Assembly (NCBI RefSeq): GCF_033958435.1
Contig: NC_134137.1
Location: forward strand, 247,054,501-247,118,500
DNA: 64,000 bases
Reading direction: 5' to 3'
Origin: Carettochelys insculpta
Taxonomy: Eukaryota > Chordata > Testudines > Carettochelyidae
This document shows positions 55,017 to 64,000 of this stretch, piece after piece. Each line of letters opens with the position of its first letter. The first letter of the stretch is position 1. The notes under the pieces are model-generated. The model was not told the origin of the DNA and searched no databases. It saw only the letters and a program-made list of their open reading frames with translations. The translations under genes were made by a program, and so were the position numbers.

Positions 55017-55700
55017 CAGTAGTGCCTCGATTTATGCGAGGGTTCCATTCCCACACACCCTCGTGTAACTCAAACTTTGCGTAAGTTGGAGGCAGGGGTG
55101 GGGAGCTGCTGGCAGAATGCATGTTCTGCAGCCACGGCATCAGCAGAAAGGTAAGTTCTGAGGTTGGAGGCAGGAGCAGTTGGGGAGGGTTAAGCCTGGC
55201 AGTGGGCTGGGGCTGTGGAAGGAGGTGGCGGAGGGGGGCTAAGACTGGGGTGGGTGAGGGATGCAAGGGGAGCAGAGGGTGGAGTTGAGCCAGAGCTGCA
55301 CGCAGAGTGTGTGGTTGAACTGGAGTGGTGGGGTTGAGCTAGAGCCCACACGGGGTGGTGATCTGGGCTGCAGGGGGTTTGAACCAGGGAGTTGGAGGGT
55401 GTTGAACTAAGATGGGGTTGAACCAGAGCCATGCATGGGGGAAGGGGTTGAACTGGGGCTGGTGGAGTTGAGCTGGAGCCGTGCTTGAGTGGAGAGCTGG
55501 TGGCGAGTTTGAACTGGGACTGAGGGGGGGCGCAGAAGTTGAACTGGAGCTGCATGTGGGGGTGGTGGGCTGGATAGTGAGCAGAAGCCATGCACAGGTG
55601 GTCAGCGGGACTTGGGTGGGGGTTAAGCCAGGCCTGGGGGGAGCAGGAGTTTGAGTTGAATTGCACTTAACTCGCAATCCCGCATTTCGAGGGCTTACTG
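55017..55700. mobile_element. pogo/Tigger-type non-autonomous element with minisatellite interior
   Basis: Left end CAGTAGTGCCTCGATTTATG; right end inward CAGTAAGCCCTCGAAATGCG. Both are directly flanked by TA (55015-55016, 55701-55702), the target duplication of Tc1/mariner-pogo elements. Inside, 55180-55640 repeats a GGGTTGAACTGGAGCTG-like unit; the inverse of the same unit is found at 6680-7030. Minus-strand frames of up to 158 codons come from this stop-poor repeat. Confidence 0.75.
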
Positions 55701-55702
55701 TA

Positions 55703-56746
55703 TAAGCACATTAACTAAATTACCTATTCAGTAAAGGCTCTTCTATGTGCCAGCCCTATGCTGTGTTATAGTGCAGGGTTTAAATCTGTAAATTTCTGAG
55801 GAATAAGTTTAAAACAGACCTAGTTTTCAAACAAGGATGTGAACACATCTCAGTTCCCCACATGGAGTAATAGCTTTCTGTCAACGCTCAGTTGAGGGGG
55901 ATTATCTACAAAATCTTAAAATGAATGTTTTTTTACAAATTTATTGAGGTTCATATGATACAATTAAATCTTTCTTAGAAAAGCCATTCTTAAACCTTTC
56001 TGAGTCTTGTCTTTAGTTCTTGCAGCCTGGCATGAATGTGTGAAATAGATTATAGGCCGCATTAGATAATGAAGCTACTTTTTTGAGGAATTTTTCTGTA
56101 TGATATATGTAGAGGATGGTCCTAGATGAAGCATCATTGAACTAAACCTCTTCCTTCTGGAAGAAATACAGTGGCTGTTTGTCAGGTTAAGGGAAGGAAG
56201 GTAGTCTATGGCTAGAATTTTATGCAGGCTTTCTCTGTAGTGGTTTTCAATTTGATCTTGGAGGCTTTAAGTTTGCCACAAGATTCATTCAAAAATATTT
56301 GCTTTGAGAAATGTCAATGACATGCAAGGTCCTCCATTTTTAATGTTTGTAGTTGTTTGGTTTTGCTTATTCATATCGATGACCTACTTTTTCTTTTGGT
56401 AGGTTGTTTAATTCTGGTCTGATGGGTGCTGAAAATTATATGACTCTGATTGTTTTCCCTTGTGCAGTATCTGTAATATGCAATGTTCCTTTCCAGATAG
56501 TTGTCTTTTCTCTCTATTGCTCCTTTCTGTCAGAAGAGAGAGCAATTATTTTGCCTCCTAGGAGCATGTTTATGGTTTCCCAGAGGTTTACTGGTATCCC
56601 TTCTTTATCATTGCTTATTTGTAGAAAGTCTTTTTTATTTCCATTTCTAGCCTCAACCATTTGTTAATGGGCTTGGAACTTTTTGCAGTTGTAAAAAGGT
56701 GGTGGAACGACCTGAGAGGAATGAAACAAATATTTTACTTCCTAAT
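55703..56746. other. no gene seen
   Basis: AT-rich spacer without supported feature. Confidence 0.4.
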
Positions 56747-56870
56747 ATTGAGGGATAGCCAAGTTAGTCTGTATCATCAAAAACAACAAGAAGTCATGCA
56801 GCACCTTATAGACTAACAGATATTTTGGAGCATAAGCTTTTGTGGCCAAAGACCCCCTTTGTCAGATGCA
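56747..56870. mobile_element. Penelope-terminus unit, single arm
   Basis: Forward unit: GGGATAGCCAAGTTAGTCTG, GCACCTTATAGACTAACAG, GGAGCATAAGCTTTTGTGG, up to the hairpin region (GACCCCCTTTGTCAG). No inverse arm follows; a G-rich run and a MITE adjoin. Confidence 0.65.
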
Positions 56871-56924
56871 TGAGTGGGGGGGTGTCAGAGGGGGGTTTAA
56901 AGTGGGTTTAAATGAGATGGGAAG

Positions 56925-57130
56925 GAGCTTTTGAAATCAGGGGGCCATTTTGAAAGGCCCCCAGCTACACAGGCGGCATGTGTTTCGAAACTGGCAGTTT
57001 CGAAGCGCATGTGGCTGCCATTATGCTAATGAGGTGCTGCATATTCATGGAAGCACCTCTTTAGCATATTCTCCCAAGTGCCACATTACCATAGCCCTTC
57101 CAAATAGAGAGGCTAATGTGGCCAAGGCCA
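56925..57130. mobile_element. half of a Harbinger-like MITE (ATGCTAATGAGG family)
   Basis: From GGAGCTTTTGAAATCAGGGG to GGCTAATGTGGCCAAGGCC it aligns by eye with 49690-49905, including TGCTAATGAGGTGCTGCATA. Left half missing. Confidence 0.6.
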
Positions 57131-57181
57131 ATGTCTTCTATGAGCTCAGAAACCATTGGAAGTGTTAGCAATGCTGCTAGA

Positions 57182-57265
57182 CAATATGAACCTCCCGTAG
57201 TCTGGCAAATTGTCTTCTGTTACCAGTCAAGATCCACGGGTGCCAAATTAGGGAGGTTCAGCCTG
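57182..57265. mobile_element. 84-bp Tigger-type MITE
   Basis: Left TATGAACCTCCCGTAGTCTG and right inward CAGGCTGAACCTCCCTAATT are inverted ends, with TA following the right end. It is too short for coding. Confidence 0.55.
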
Positions 57266-57267
57266 TA

Positions 57268-58050
57268 TGTATTTGTTTTGATTCTGATACTTTAACTACA
57301 GTTTCTCTCCAAGAAATTAGCACATTTTACACAGCTTTTAAATGTCCCGAGCTTGTAAATTTTTAAACTATGTAATCGCTTTTTGATAACTTACTCAGCC
57401 TTTCTAAAAACAATGGGGTTTTATTCTGAATTGCAAAACCAAAAGGTGAAATTTCAAACTGCCTAAGTCACTTTTGAAAAATAGTATTCTGGCTCCTAAA
57501 TCCCTGGGGCACTTTTGGAAATGTCATCCAAAGTTTGGTCTTCAGATTAGCAATTGTTGATCATTCCAACACATTACAAACACTTCAGTGGATACTAATC
57601 TTGGTGGAAATGAAAGTTTTATAATTCAGAATTATTCTTCTAAAAGGATCACTAGCCCAAATGGATTAAATGTAAAGTTCTGACCTGATCCAAATCACAC
57701 TGAGTTTCAGTTCTCTTTGATTTCAATGTATTTTGGATCAAGCACCAGATGATATCAGTCCAGTGTTGCTAGTACGTTGCATCTCCCAGATCCGTCACCC
57801 TTGCATTGAGGTCATTTCAGGGCAGTGGGACTGACAGCTATGCTGGGACCCAGGGAAAGGAGGAGGCCTGGTTTCATAATCCAAGGACTAGCTACAATCC
57901 AGGTTTACCAGAAAAATAAGACCATTCAGAGATTGTTGTCTTGAGCACTGGTCCATTAAGTTCAACTAATGGCTTTCACTAGGTCATTCTGTTAAAGACC
58001 TGAGAATGTGTGTCCTAGAACAGAGAGAATTTAAAAACAGATTATGTTAA
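57268..58050. other. no gene seen
   Basis: AT-rich spacer without supported feature. Confidence 0.4.
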
Positions 58051-58440
58051 AAAATTGTGAATTGGAATTCATATTCAAATTTGACACATTAACACATGGT
58101 ATGAACAGAGACACCAATTACCTCATGCATTACGAGGACTGCTTCCCTTCCTTTGATGCTCATAATTATCCCAGGCAGAACATTTAACATTCCCCTTCCC
58201 CTACCTTCTTCCTTCTGTCCTATGTACTTGATTTTTCAGTTTTTATTGCAATTTTTTTTTTTTTTGGTCCTCTGTACTTATAAATGTTGTTCTGTATTGG
58301 AAATGCAGTTGATCAGGTGAAGTAGTTCTGTCCCACGAAAGCTCATCATCAAATAAATCATTGTGTTAATCTTTAAGGGCTACATTTCTGCTGCTTTGTT
58401 TTGTTGGAGTACAGACTAACACAGCTACCTCTCTGTTACT
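58051..58440 (+). pseudogene. Penelope-like element 3' end
   Basis: Frame-broken sequence at 58057-58140 reads FKFDTLTHGMNRDTNYLMHY, the last part of the GIY-YIG endonuclease (compare KFGRLTHGLNRDANFLSHY at 4560-4620). It is followed by the subterminal region seen in 43760-43960 (TTTTATTGCAATTTTTTTTT, GGTCCTCTGTACTTATAAAT). Then comes the terminal unit ending ACTAACACAGCTACCTCTCT. The hairpin core is decayed (CAGGTGA, CCCACGAAAGC). Confidence 0.65.
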
Positions 58441-58624
58441 AGGAGACCTAGATTAATAAATATGTTTTCACGTCATATTTCTAACTTCACATACAGAAAT
58501 GATACATGCACATAAACAGAACATACACCTTCAGCAGACTACAAACATTTTAGTGAGAGGTTACATGCTGCATTTTGCACAAAGCAGCTGAGAGCATAGT
58601 CACATTCAAAACACATTTCCGTAA
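58441..58624. other. no gene seen
   Basis: Short AT-rich spacer. Confidence 0.4.
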
Positions 58625-59069
58625 GAATACAGTGGTGTAATGTCAGAGTGTACCTGGACTTTCAGAAAGCCTTTGACAAGTTCCCTCACCCAGGGGCTTT
58701 TAAACAATGTGAGGGGTCATGACATAAGAAATCCTTTCATGGATCAATAGCTGGTTAAAAGACAGGAATCTTGGATTAACTTTAAGAAGGGAGAGAGGCA
58801 AAGATTATGTCCCACAGGGATCTGAACAGACACAAAAGCCTATAAAACATCTTAGTAAATACTGAGGAAAGTAAGGGGACAAAATTTTCAGTGGTACAAA
58901 ATTAAATCCATATCAGACCGTGAAGAGGCACAAAGGAATCTCACAAAAAAATGGTGATGCCTAGGCAATAAAGTTGAAGATGAAGTTTAGTGCTGACAAA
59001 AGCAAAGTAATGCATATTTGAAAATATTGTGTGTGAGTGTGTGTATATATGTATGCATGTATATGTCTC

Positions 59070-59105
<36 letters not shown>

Positions 59106-59280
59106 ATGCTCTAAATTAGCTGTTACCACTCAAGAAAGAAATTGTGGAATCCTTGGGGATAATTTTCAGAAAACTTCTTCTCGATGTGCAATGGCAGCCA
59201 GAAAAAGCTAACAATGTTGGCTACCATTGGAAAGGAATAATAGGTAGGCAGCAAATATCATAATGCTACTATATAAATCC
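58625..59280 (+). pseudogene. decayed CR1-like reverse transcriptase fragment
   Basis: VYLDFQKAFDKFPHP (about 58650) is the first catalytic-Asp block of a LINE reverse transcriptase. Later pieces include SADKSKVMHI (about 58993) and GIIFRKLLLDVQWQPEKANN (about 59157-59216), with many stops and a dinucleotide repeat inserted at 59026-59102. Family within the CR1/L3 group is uncertain. Confidence 0.5.
59026..59102. repeat. TG/CA dinucleotide microsatellite
   Basis: A TG/TA-rich run followed after GTCTCTATTA by about fifteen CA units. Confidence 0.9.
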
Positions 59281-61224
59281 AGCAGCGCCGACAGCCACCT
59301 TGGGCAAGGTGGGATGGAGACCTGGCTCTAACCCTGAAAGGGGCAGGGCCAAGAGGCAAGGGGAGGGAGCTAAGGGAAGTCAGCCCTCAGTGCCACTCAG
59401 ACCAGGGTGCTGGCCTCCCTCCATTTCCTCACAGACACACAGTGTGGCAGAGCAGTGTTACTGTGCACTTCAAAAGGGCCAAGAGCTCTGGCCACCGCTG
59501 CTGCCAAAGTAGCAGTAATGGCAACTGAAGCTCAGGCTCCCTTCAAAATGCCAGGCCTGGAGGGCAACTGCCCCCTTTGCTTCCCGTCACCGCCATCGGT
59601 GGGCCTGTATCTATGGTATACCCACACCAGGAACATTGTATGCACTGGTCTTCCCATCTCAGAAAAGATAAATTAGAAATAGAAATGTTAAAGACAGAAT
59701 AATTTCCCAGATTTCTTTAATCCTCCGTCTTTCACACAGTGCCCAGTCAACCTGTAGAAGTCTGCCACATGGTGAGGTAAAGGTTAAAAGTACAGCAGGG
59801 TTCAAAAAATTACATAATTTAATGGAGAGTAAGTTGATCAGTGATGGTTAGGGTTGCAGCCTCATGCTCTGTATGTTTTTAACCCTCTGATTGATGGATT
59901 CTGGGTCTGGGTGACAGGGGATGGATCTCTTCATGGTTTTGCTGTTCTGTGTATTCCCTTTGAAATACTTTGGCCATCTCCTCTGACAGTGGCCATTACA
60001 TTCTTTTGACCACATTGCTGTATAAAATGTCCATTCTCAACAACAAGAACCTTTGAATTTTTGTTGTATCACCAAAAACACCATAACCGTAGTTCCTTCC
60101 ACCATTTGGGGTGGGGGGTGGTTACAGGTTTTCAATTTAAAGCAAAAGTGGGGGAAAGAGGAAAACTATTTGGGAGGATGTATTTTCTGTTTACATGAAA
60201 AATTATGCAGCTGAAAATCCCTCAGCTGGTTACAGACTGCTCATCTCTACTAAAAGAGTCATTCATCAGTTGTCTTTACTTTGGAAATCTGAAAGTCAGA
60301 AAGTTGCTGATGCTCTTGAAAAATACTACATTTAAAATGTAAAGTATCTAATTCTGTATTTGAAATTACACGAATGTAGCCACTTTTCATTAGAAGATGA
60401 CAAATGCTGTAGAAGTACATAATGAAAGCTGACAGATGACTAGAATTTATTCACAATTTCTGCTCTGAATGCTTAGCGTTAGCACATCTGCAACATGTTA
60501 AGTATAAAACCTCAAGCAAATTGTTTCTAAAATATTACAAGGCAACAACACATAATAAAGTAGCAGTTTTAACATACAAGGGAAACATCTGGTTTTAATG
60601 TCTCATGCTGTGTGCTTTAGGTACTGCTATTATAACTGTTTACTTGACCCTTTTTCAGTCTGGTTCATTGTTTATTATTAAAAATTCTTAACGAGATGCA
60701 TACGGTGCTATGATTTTTATCTACTCACAGGGTAAATAGCATCTACTATACTATTATACTAAATGCACTCTAAAAGTATTACAAATGTCTACTCGCTGGA
60801 AGCAAACATTAAGTAACTCAGATCTATACTGAACACAGGCCTGGTACGCAAAATACTCATTACTATTAATAGGAACTTTTTTGCGAAAACTAAGAGGCTG
60901 CCTTTTCAGTGCTATGTCAGTATATTATCCAAGTCACAAATAATATATACTGGAATAATACGCTGAAATGGTGGTCAGTTCCTTGCAAATATTTCCCATT
61001 GAGGTCAGCACGTATTTTGCATATGCTTGGAAGCTTAAACAATTATTTTAAGGCTGTGGTGTCCAACCAATTCTGAAACAGTAGCCAGCAAACTAGACAT
61101 ATTATTCTAAAAGCAGATTTATTGTTCAAGCGAACTACCCACACTCAACAGGCCAAATAGCTGCATGTAACAGGGGACTGGCATGTTGGACACCACAGTT
61201 TTAAGGGAAGCACCAGGTGACTCA
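59281..61224. other. mostly unassigned; possible old element at 59282-59610
   Basis: The GC-rich block from CAGCGCCGACAGCCACC to a GGTGGGCCTG end, containing GGGCAACTGCCCCC, looks like a decayed DNA-transposon copy, but I could not confirm ends. The remaining 1.6 kb is AT-rich and featureless. Confidence 0.3.
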
Positions 61225-61639
61225 GGCTGCGTCTACACTAGCCGGCTACTTCGAAGTAGCTGGCACAACGTCGAAATAGCACGTGTCGCGTCTACACGCG
61301 CCGTGTGCTATTTCGACGTTCAAATTGACGTTAAGCGGCGAGACGTCGAAATCGCTATTCCCATCAGAAGATGGGAATAGCGCCCTACTTTGACGTTGAA
61401 CGTTGAAGTAGGGTGTGTATAGACTATCCGCGTCCCGCTACTTCGAAATAATGGGGTCCGCCATGGCGGCTATCAGCTGAGGGGTTGAGACATGCTGGCC
61501 AGCCCCTGAGGGGCTCTATGATCTCTGTGCCCAGCAGTTCTTAAAGCCGCACAGACCCAGAAACCCTGTAGCAGGAAGCTGGCAGCATGCATGCAGCAGC
61601 TGTGCCATGAGGTTTCCCTGCACAGCCCAGAGGAACACC

Positions 61640-62959
61640 ATGGCAGCCAGCCAGCCTCCTGAGAGCCCCCAGAGCTCCTCCTCCAGGCCATCCCAGGGCT
61701 CCCAGGCCTCCAGCCAGCGGGGTAGGAAGCGGGGCCCCTCCTGGACTGACCCTGAGCTCCATGACCTGCTGGGGCTTTGGCGGGAGGAGGAGGTGCTGCA
61801 CATCATGGGGAGCAAGTGGTGGAACGTGGAGGCGTTTGCCTGGCTGGCCGAGGGCCTGGTTGCCCAGGGTCACCCTGCCCGCACTCCTGACCATGTCAGG
61901 AGTAAGGTCTAGGAGTTGCAGCAGGGTTAAGCCCAAGCCCAGGACTCAGCCAGCCGGTCTGGGGCTGCACCCGCCGCTTGCCCCTATTACCGGGAGCTCA
62001 GGGCTATCCTGGGCCCCCAGGGCACCTCCTCCCTCCCAACCACCCTTGACACCACAGCCAACGAGCCCCAGCTGGCCTTGGAGCCAGGGTCAAGTCTGGA
62101 GCCCAGCCCTGCCCCGCCAGGGCTAGAGCCAGGACCCTCCACCCCAGCCACCGAGTGGTCCAGCGAGGAGGGGGACGCTTGGGCTGGACATCCCATTCCG
62201 CAGCTCCAGCCAGGTGTCCTCTAGATGGGCATCTGCTGATCGTGGCAGTGCACCATCAGGTACGTACCCCACAGGGCACAGACCCCCTAAGCATGGGGCA
62301 GGGGCAACACTTGACCGGGGGCCCCACACATCCCCACAACACCCCAGCCTGCCATGGCCTGGGCACACCATGGCACAAGGACGGTGCCACAGTTGCCAGT
62401 GCCCAGCAGCACCTCCACCCATGGACAGTGCCGTGCCCCACCCCCGGTGGGAGGGGAGAGGGGTGGACCACTGGAAGGGGCCACTCACAGGATCACTGCA
62501 AGCACCAACGGGGGATGGATGGGGGGGACACAGGCCCTTGGGGGGATGGGGGTTGGCCACAGGTCAAGGCTGGGTACTCACGGACTCCCTTCCTCGTTTC
62601 CCCCTATTTCTGCAGCCGCACCATCTGTAGTCCCAGACAGCCCTCCGAGACCACCGGAGCACCACCTCCCGGGGTCACCACCTGCCCCAGGACGGGCCCA
62701 CCCCCACCGGGGCCACAGCTGCACCACATGTGACCCCAAGGTGGCTGCAGCCCTCCGGCACCAGGCGGACCTCATGGAGCAGAGGCTCCAATTTGAGGAG
62801 CGGGAGGCCGCCTGGTGCCGGGAGGGCTGGTGGGAGTTTATGGCCACCTTCAACCGGGTGGCCGACACCTTTGAGGAGCTGGTGGCCCATCTGCCCCCTC
62901 CCCAATGTCCTCCATGCTGCCCCACCTGCTGCTGCCCCACCTGCTGCCCCACCTGCTGA
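61640..62959 (+). pseudogene. Harbinger Myb/SANT-like protein gene, two exons, mildly decayed
   Basis: Starts at the ATG at 61640 (MAASQPPESPQ). A serine-rich lead is followed by the SANT-like trihelix: RKRGPSWTDPELHDLLGLW, EEVLHIMGSKWWN, FAWLAEGLVAQGHP, DHVRSKV. TAG (61910-61912) and TAA (61928-61930) interrupt, but the same frame continues with PYYRELRAILGPQGTSS and an acidic linker to about 62222. A frame slip then brings in SSRWASADRGSAPSG before the donor. After the intron come APSVVPDSPPRP, a helical segment LRHQADLMEQRLQFEEREAAW and WWEFMATFNRVADTFEELVAHL. The protein would guide the transposase to the DNA ends in the nucleus. Two stops plus a slip make it a pseudogene, but decay is slight. 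Confidence 0.8.
62260..62615 (+). other. intron of the Myb-like gene, GT-AG
   Basis: Donor CATCAG|GTACGT, acceptor TTTCTGCAG|CCGCAC, 356 bases. Protein similarity is broken here and resumes after it. The copy at 31.6-33 kb has its intron in the same place. Confidence 0.65.
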
Positions 62960-63177
62960 AGTCCTGCCTGCTGCCCCACCCACCAGCTCCTCAGGGCAGG
63001 AGCCATCCGGGGCCAAGGACTCGCCTTGGCCATACCTCCCCATCCTCCCGGCCCCCAGCCGGCCTCACTGGGGACCCCGGCTGAGAAGGGGACCGGCCAG
63101 CCGAACATGGCGGGGCTCGTGCCCTTCCACCCCCGCCCCAGAAAGATGGGCCGATGTGTGGCCTGCCCACGTCTCCC

Positions 63178-63280
63178 CCCTGTACATAGTTGTCCCCACC
63201 CTGTATATAGTTATTTATAGTTGACCCCCCCGTACATAGTTTTTTAGAGATGTCCCCACTTGTATATAGTTATTATTTTA
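63178..63280 (+). repeat. short tandem GTACATAGTT/GTATATAGTT repeats
   Basis: Four imperfect repeats separated by CCCCAC-type spacers lie between the two convergent genes. Confidence 0.7.
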
Positions 63281-63342
63281 ATTGAATCTGTTTTATTTGC
63301 TAATATTATTTGCCGAAAAGAGGCAACATTTTTGTTCCTGTA

Positions 63343-63360
63343 AATAAAGACAGTTTTATT
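63343..63360. promoter_or_regulatory. opposed poly(A) signals of the convergent genes
   Basis: AATAAA on the plus strand at 63343-63348 would serve the Myb-like gene. TTTATT at 63355-63360 is AATAAA on the minus strand for the transposase gene. Only six bases separate them, so the two transcripts would overlap by a few tens of bases. Confidence 0.6.
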
Positions 63361-63445
63361 TTTCCAAAAACCTGTGTCCCGTGTGCTTTTGGTGAGGGTG
63401 AGGTGTTGGTGCTGGGGCGGGGTGCAGGGATGGCTGGGGGGTCGC

Positions 63446-64000
63446 TCACTGGGCCTCCTGGTCAAAGTACTCCATTAGGTCCTCCCAGACCCAGACCCCA
63501 TCCTGGTGGGTCTGGCGGCTCGGGGCGGCTGGCTGGCTGGCTGGGGGTAGGCTGTTGTAGCTTTCTGTGCCCAGCCCTGCACAAAGGCCTCCCCCTTGCT
63601 TTCTACCAGGTTGTGGAGTGTGCAGCAGGCCCCCACAACCTAGGGGATGTTTCGGAGGCACAGGTCTAGGTGTGCCAGGAGGCAACACCAGTGGCCTTTC
63701 AGGCACCCAAAGGCTCGCTCGACCACTTGTCGGGCATGGTTGAGTCGGGCGTTGTAGCGCTCCTGGCTATCAGTGAGGTGGTCTGTATAGGGCCGCATAA
63801 GCCAGGGCTGGAGGGGGTATGCCGCATCCCCCACAAGGCAGAGGGGTACGGTGTTGGTATCCCCCAGAGGAATCTCCCTCTGGGCGATGTAGGTCCCCTC
63901 CTGCAGTCAGCGGCATAGTCCCGAATTCCGAAAAACGCAGGTATCATGGGTAGAGCTGGGCCAGCCCATGTAAACGTCCTGGAAGCGGCCATGGCTGTCG
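63446..64000 (-). pseudogene. Harbinger transposase, C-terminal part (continues beyond window)
   Basis: From the window edge the frame reads DSHGRFQDVYMGWPSSTHD and VFRNSGLCR, then a TGA (63907-63909). In the same frame follow LQEGTYIAQREIPLGD and CLVGDAAYPLQPWLMRPY with the second catalytic Asp. QERYNARLNHARQVVERAFG carries the catalytic Glu at 63718-63720. After LDLCLRNIP comes TAG (63640-63642), then VVGACCTLHNLVES. A frame slip near 63540 leads to WVWEDLMEYFDQEAQ and the natural stop (63446-63448). Two nonsense changes and one slip inactivate it. The enzyme is a DDE nuclease acting on the element's own ends. The N-terminal half with the first Asp lies outside. Confidence 0.85.

Larger units (their letters stand above)
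61225..64000. mobile_element. two-gene PIF/Harbinger transposon, right end outside the window
   Basis: Starts GGCTGCGTCTACACTAGCCG followed by TTCGAA-rich subterminal sequence in which GTCTACAC recurs (61230, 61289 and, decayed and inverted, 61415). The first 270 bases match the inverse of 39345-39592. A Myb/SANT-like gene runs rightward and a transposase gene runs leftward. They converge on a 480-base region with tandem GTACATAGTT/GTATATAGTT repeats. This is the most complete Harbinger element in the window. Confidence 0.85.

Noticed and set aside
55190..55677. Minus-strand frames of 158 and 112 codons
   Set aside because: Same low-complexity repeat inside a pogo-type MITE.
63699..63992. 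97-codon minus-strand frame taken as a gene
   Set aside because: It is a shadow frame; the frame carrying VGDAAYP and VERAFG is the transposase one.

Overview
The window looks like non-coding nuclear DNA of a sauropsid vertebrate, most likely a turtle. The reasons are many CR1 LINE copies, a tRNA-derived SINE with a CR1 tail, Penelope-like fragments with a GIY-YIG endonuclease, two-gene PIF/Harbinger transposons, hAT and Tigger-type relics and two solo LTRs, with no bacterial-style gene density. Turtle rather than another reptile is an inference from repeat style. I found no exon of a host gene. Every open frame I can assign belongs to a transposable element; one 197-codon frame at 35.5-36.1 kb stays unassigned.

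Layout. 1-18 kb: AT-rich DNA with a textbook hAT MITE (1518-2035, perfect 8-bp duplication), Harbinger-like foldback MITEs, a Penelope 3' end containing an inversion (4.4-4.9 kb), CR1 fragments and a minisatellite-bearing element (6.55-7.19 kb). 18.1-20.7 kb: a decayed Harbinger element carrying a transposase pseudogene (+) and a Myb/SANT-like pseudogene (-), convergent. 21.2-25.6 kb: two solo LTRs, then a Penelope fragment with a palindromic element nested in it between 13-bp duplications. 26-31 kb: a 438-bp near-perfect palindromic MITE, an internally deleted CR1 and a second palindromic element. 31.2-33.4 kb: a chimera of a truncated MITE and a Harbinger fragment that keeps only the Myb-like gene. 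34.9-44 kb: Tigger relic, three more palindromic elements, a Harbinger deletion derivative and the best-preserved CR1 (319 codons open). 45.8-59.6 kb: SINE, an inverted-duplicate hAT relic, an inverted-arm Penelope copy with its GIY-YIG frame open, and pogo-type MITEs. 61.2-64 kb: the clearest Harbinger element, with a Myb-like gene (+) and the C-terminal half of its transposase (-) running off the window.

Two systems stand out. First, short palindromic retro-insertions (24428, 29150, 36592, 43285, 43619, with a 96-bp remnant at 17514) each carry 9-13 bp target duplications. They share their terminal unit with the ends of the Penelope-like copy at 51914-52915, and at their centre they carry a hammerhead-like hairpin whose stem shows a compensatory change between copies. 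Second, the Harbinger elements keep a fixed convergent arrangement of transposase and Myb-like gene, an intron in the same place in two Myb-like copies, and in one case poly(A) signals on opposite strands six bases apart. All coordinates were read by eye; boundaries without a target duplication are good to perhaps 10-30 bases.
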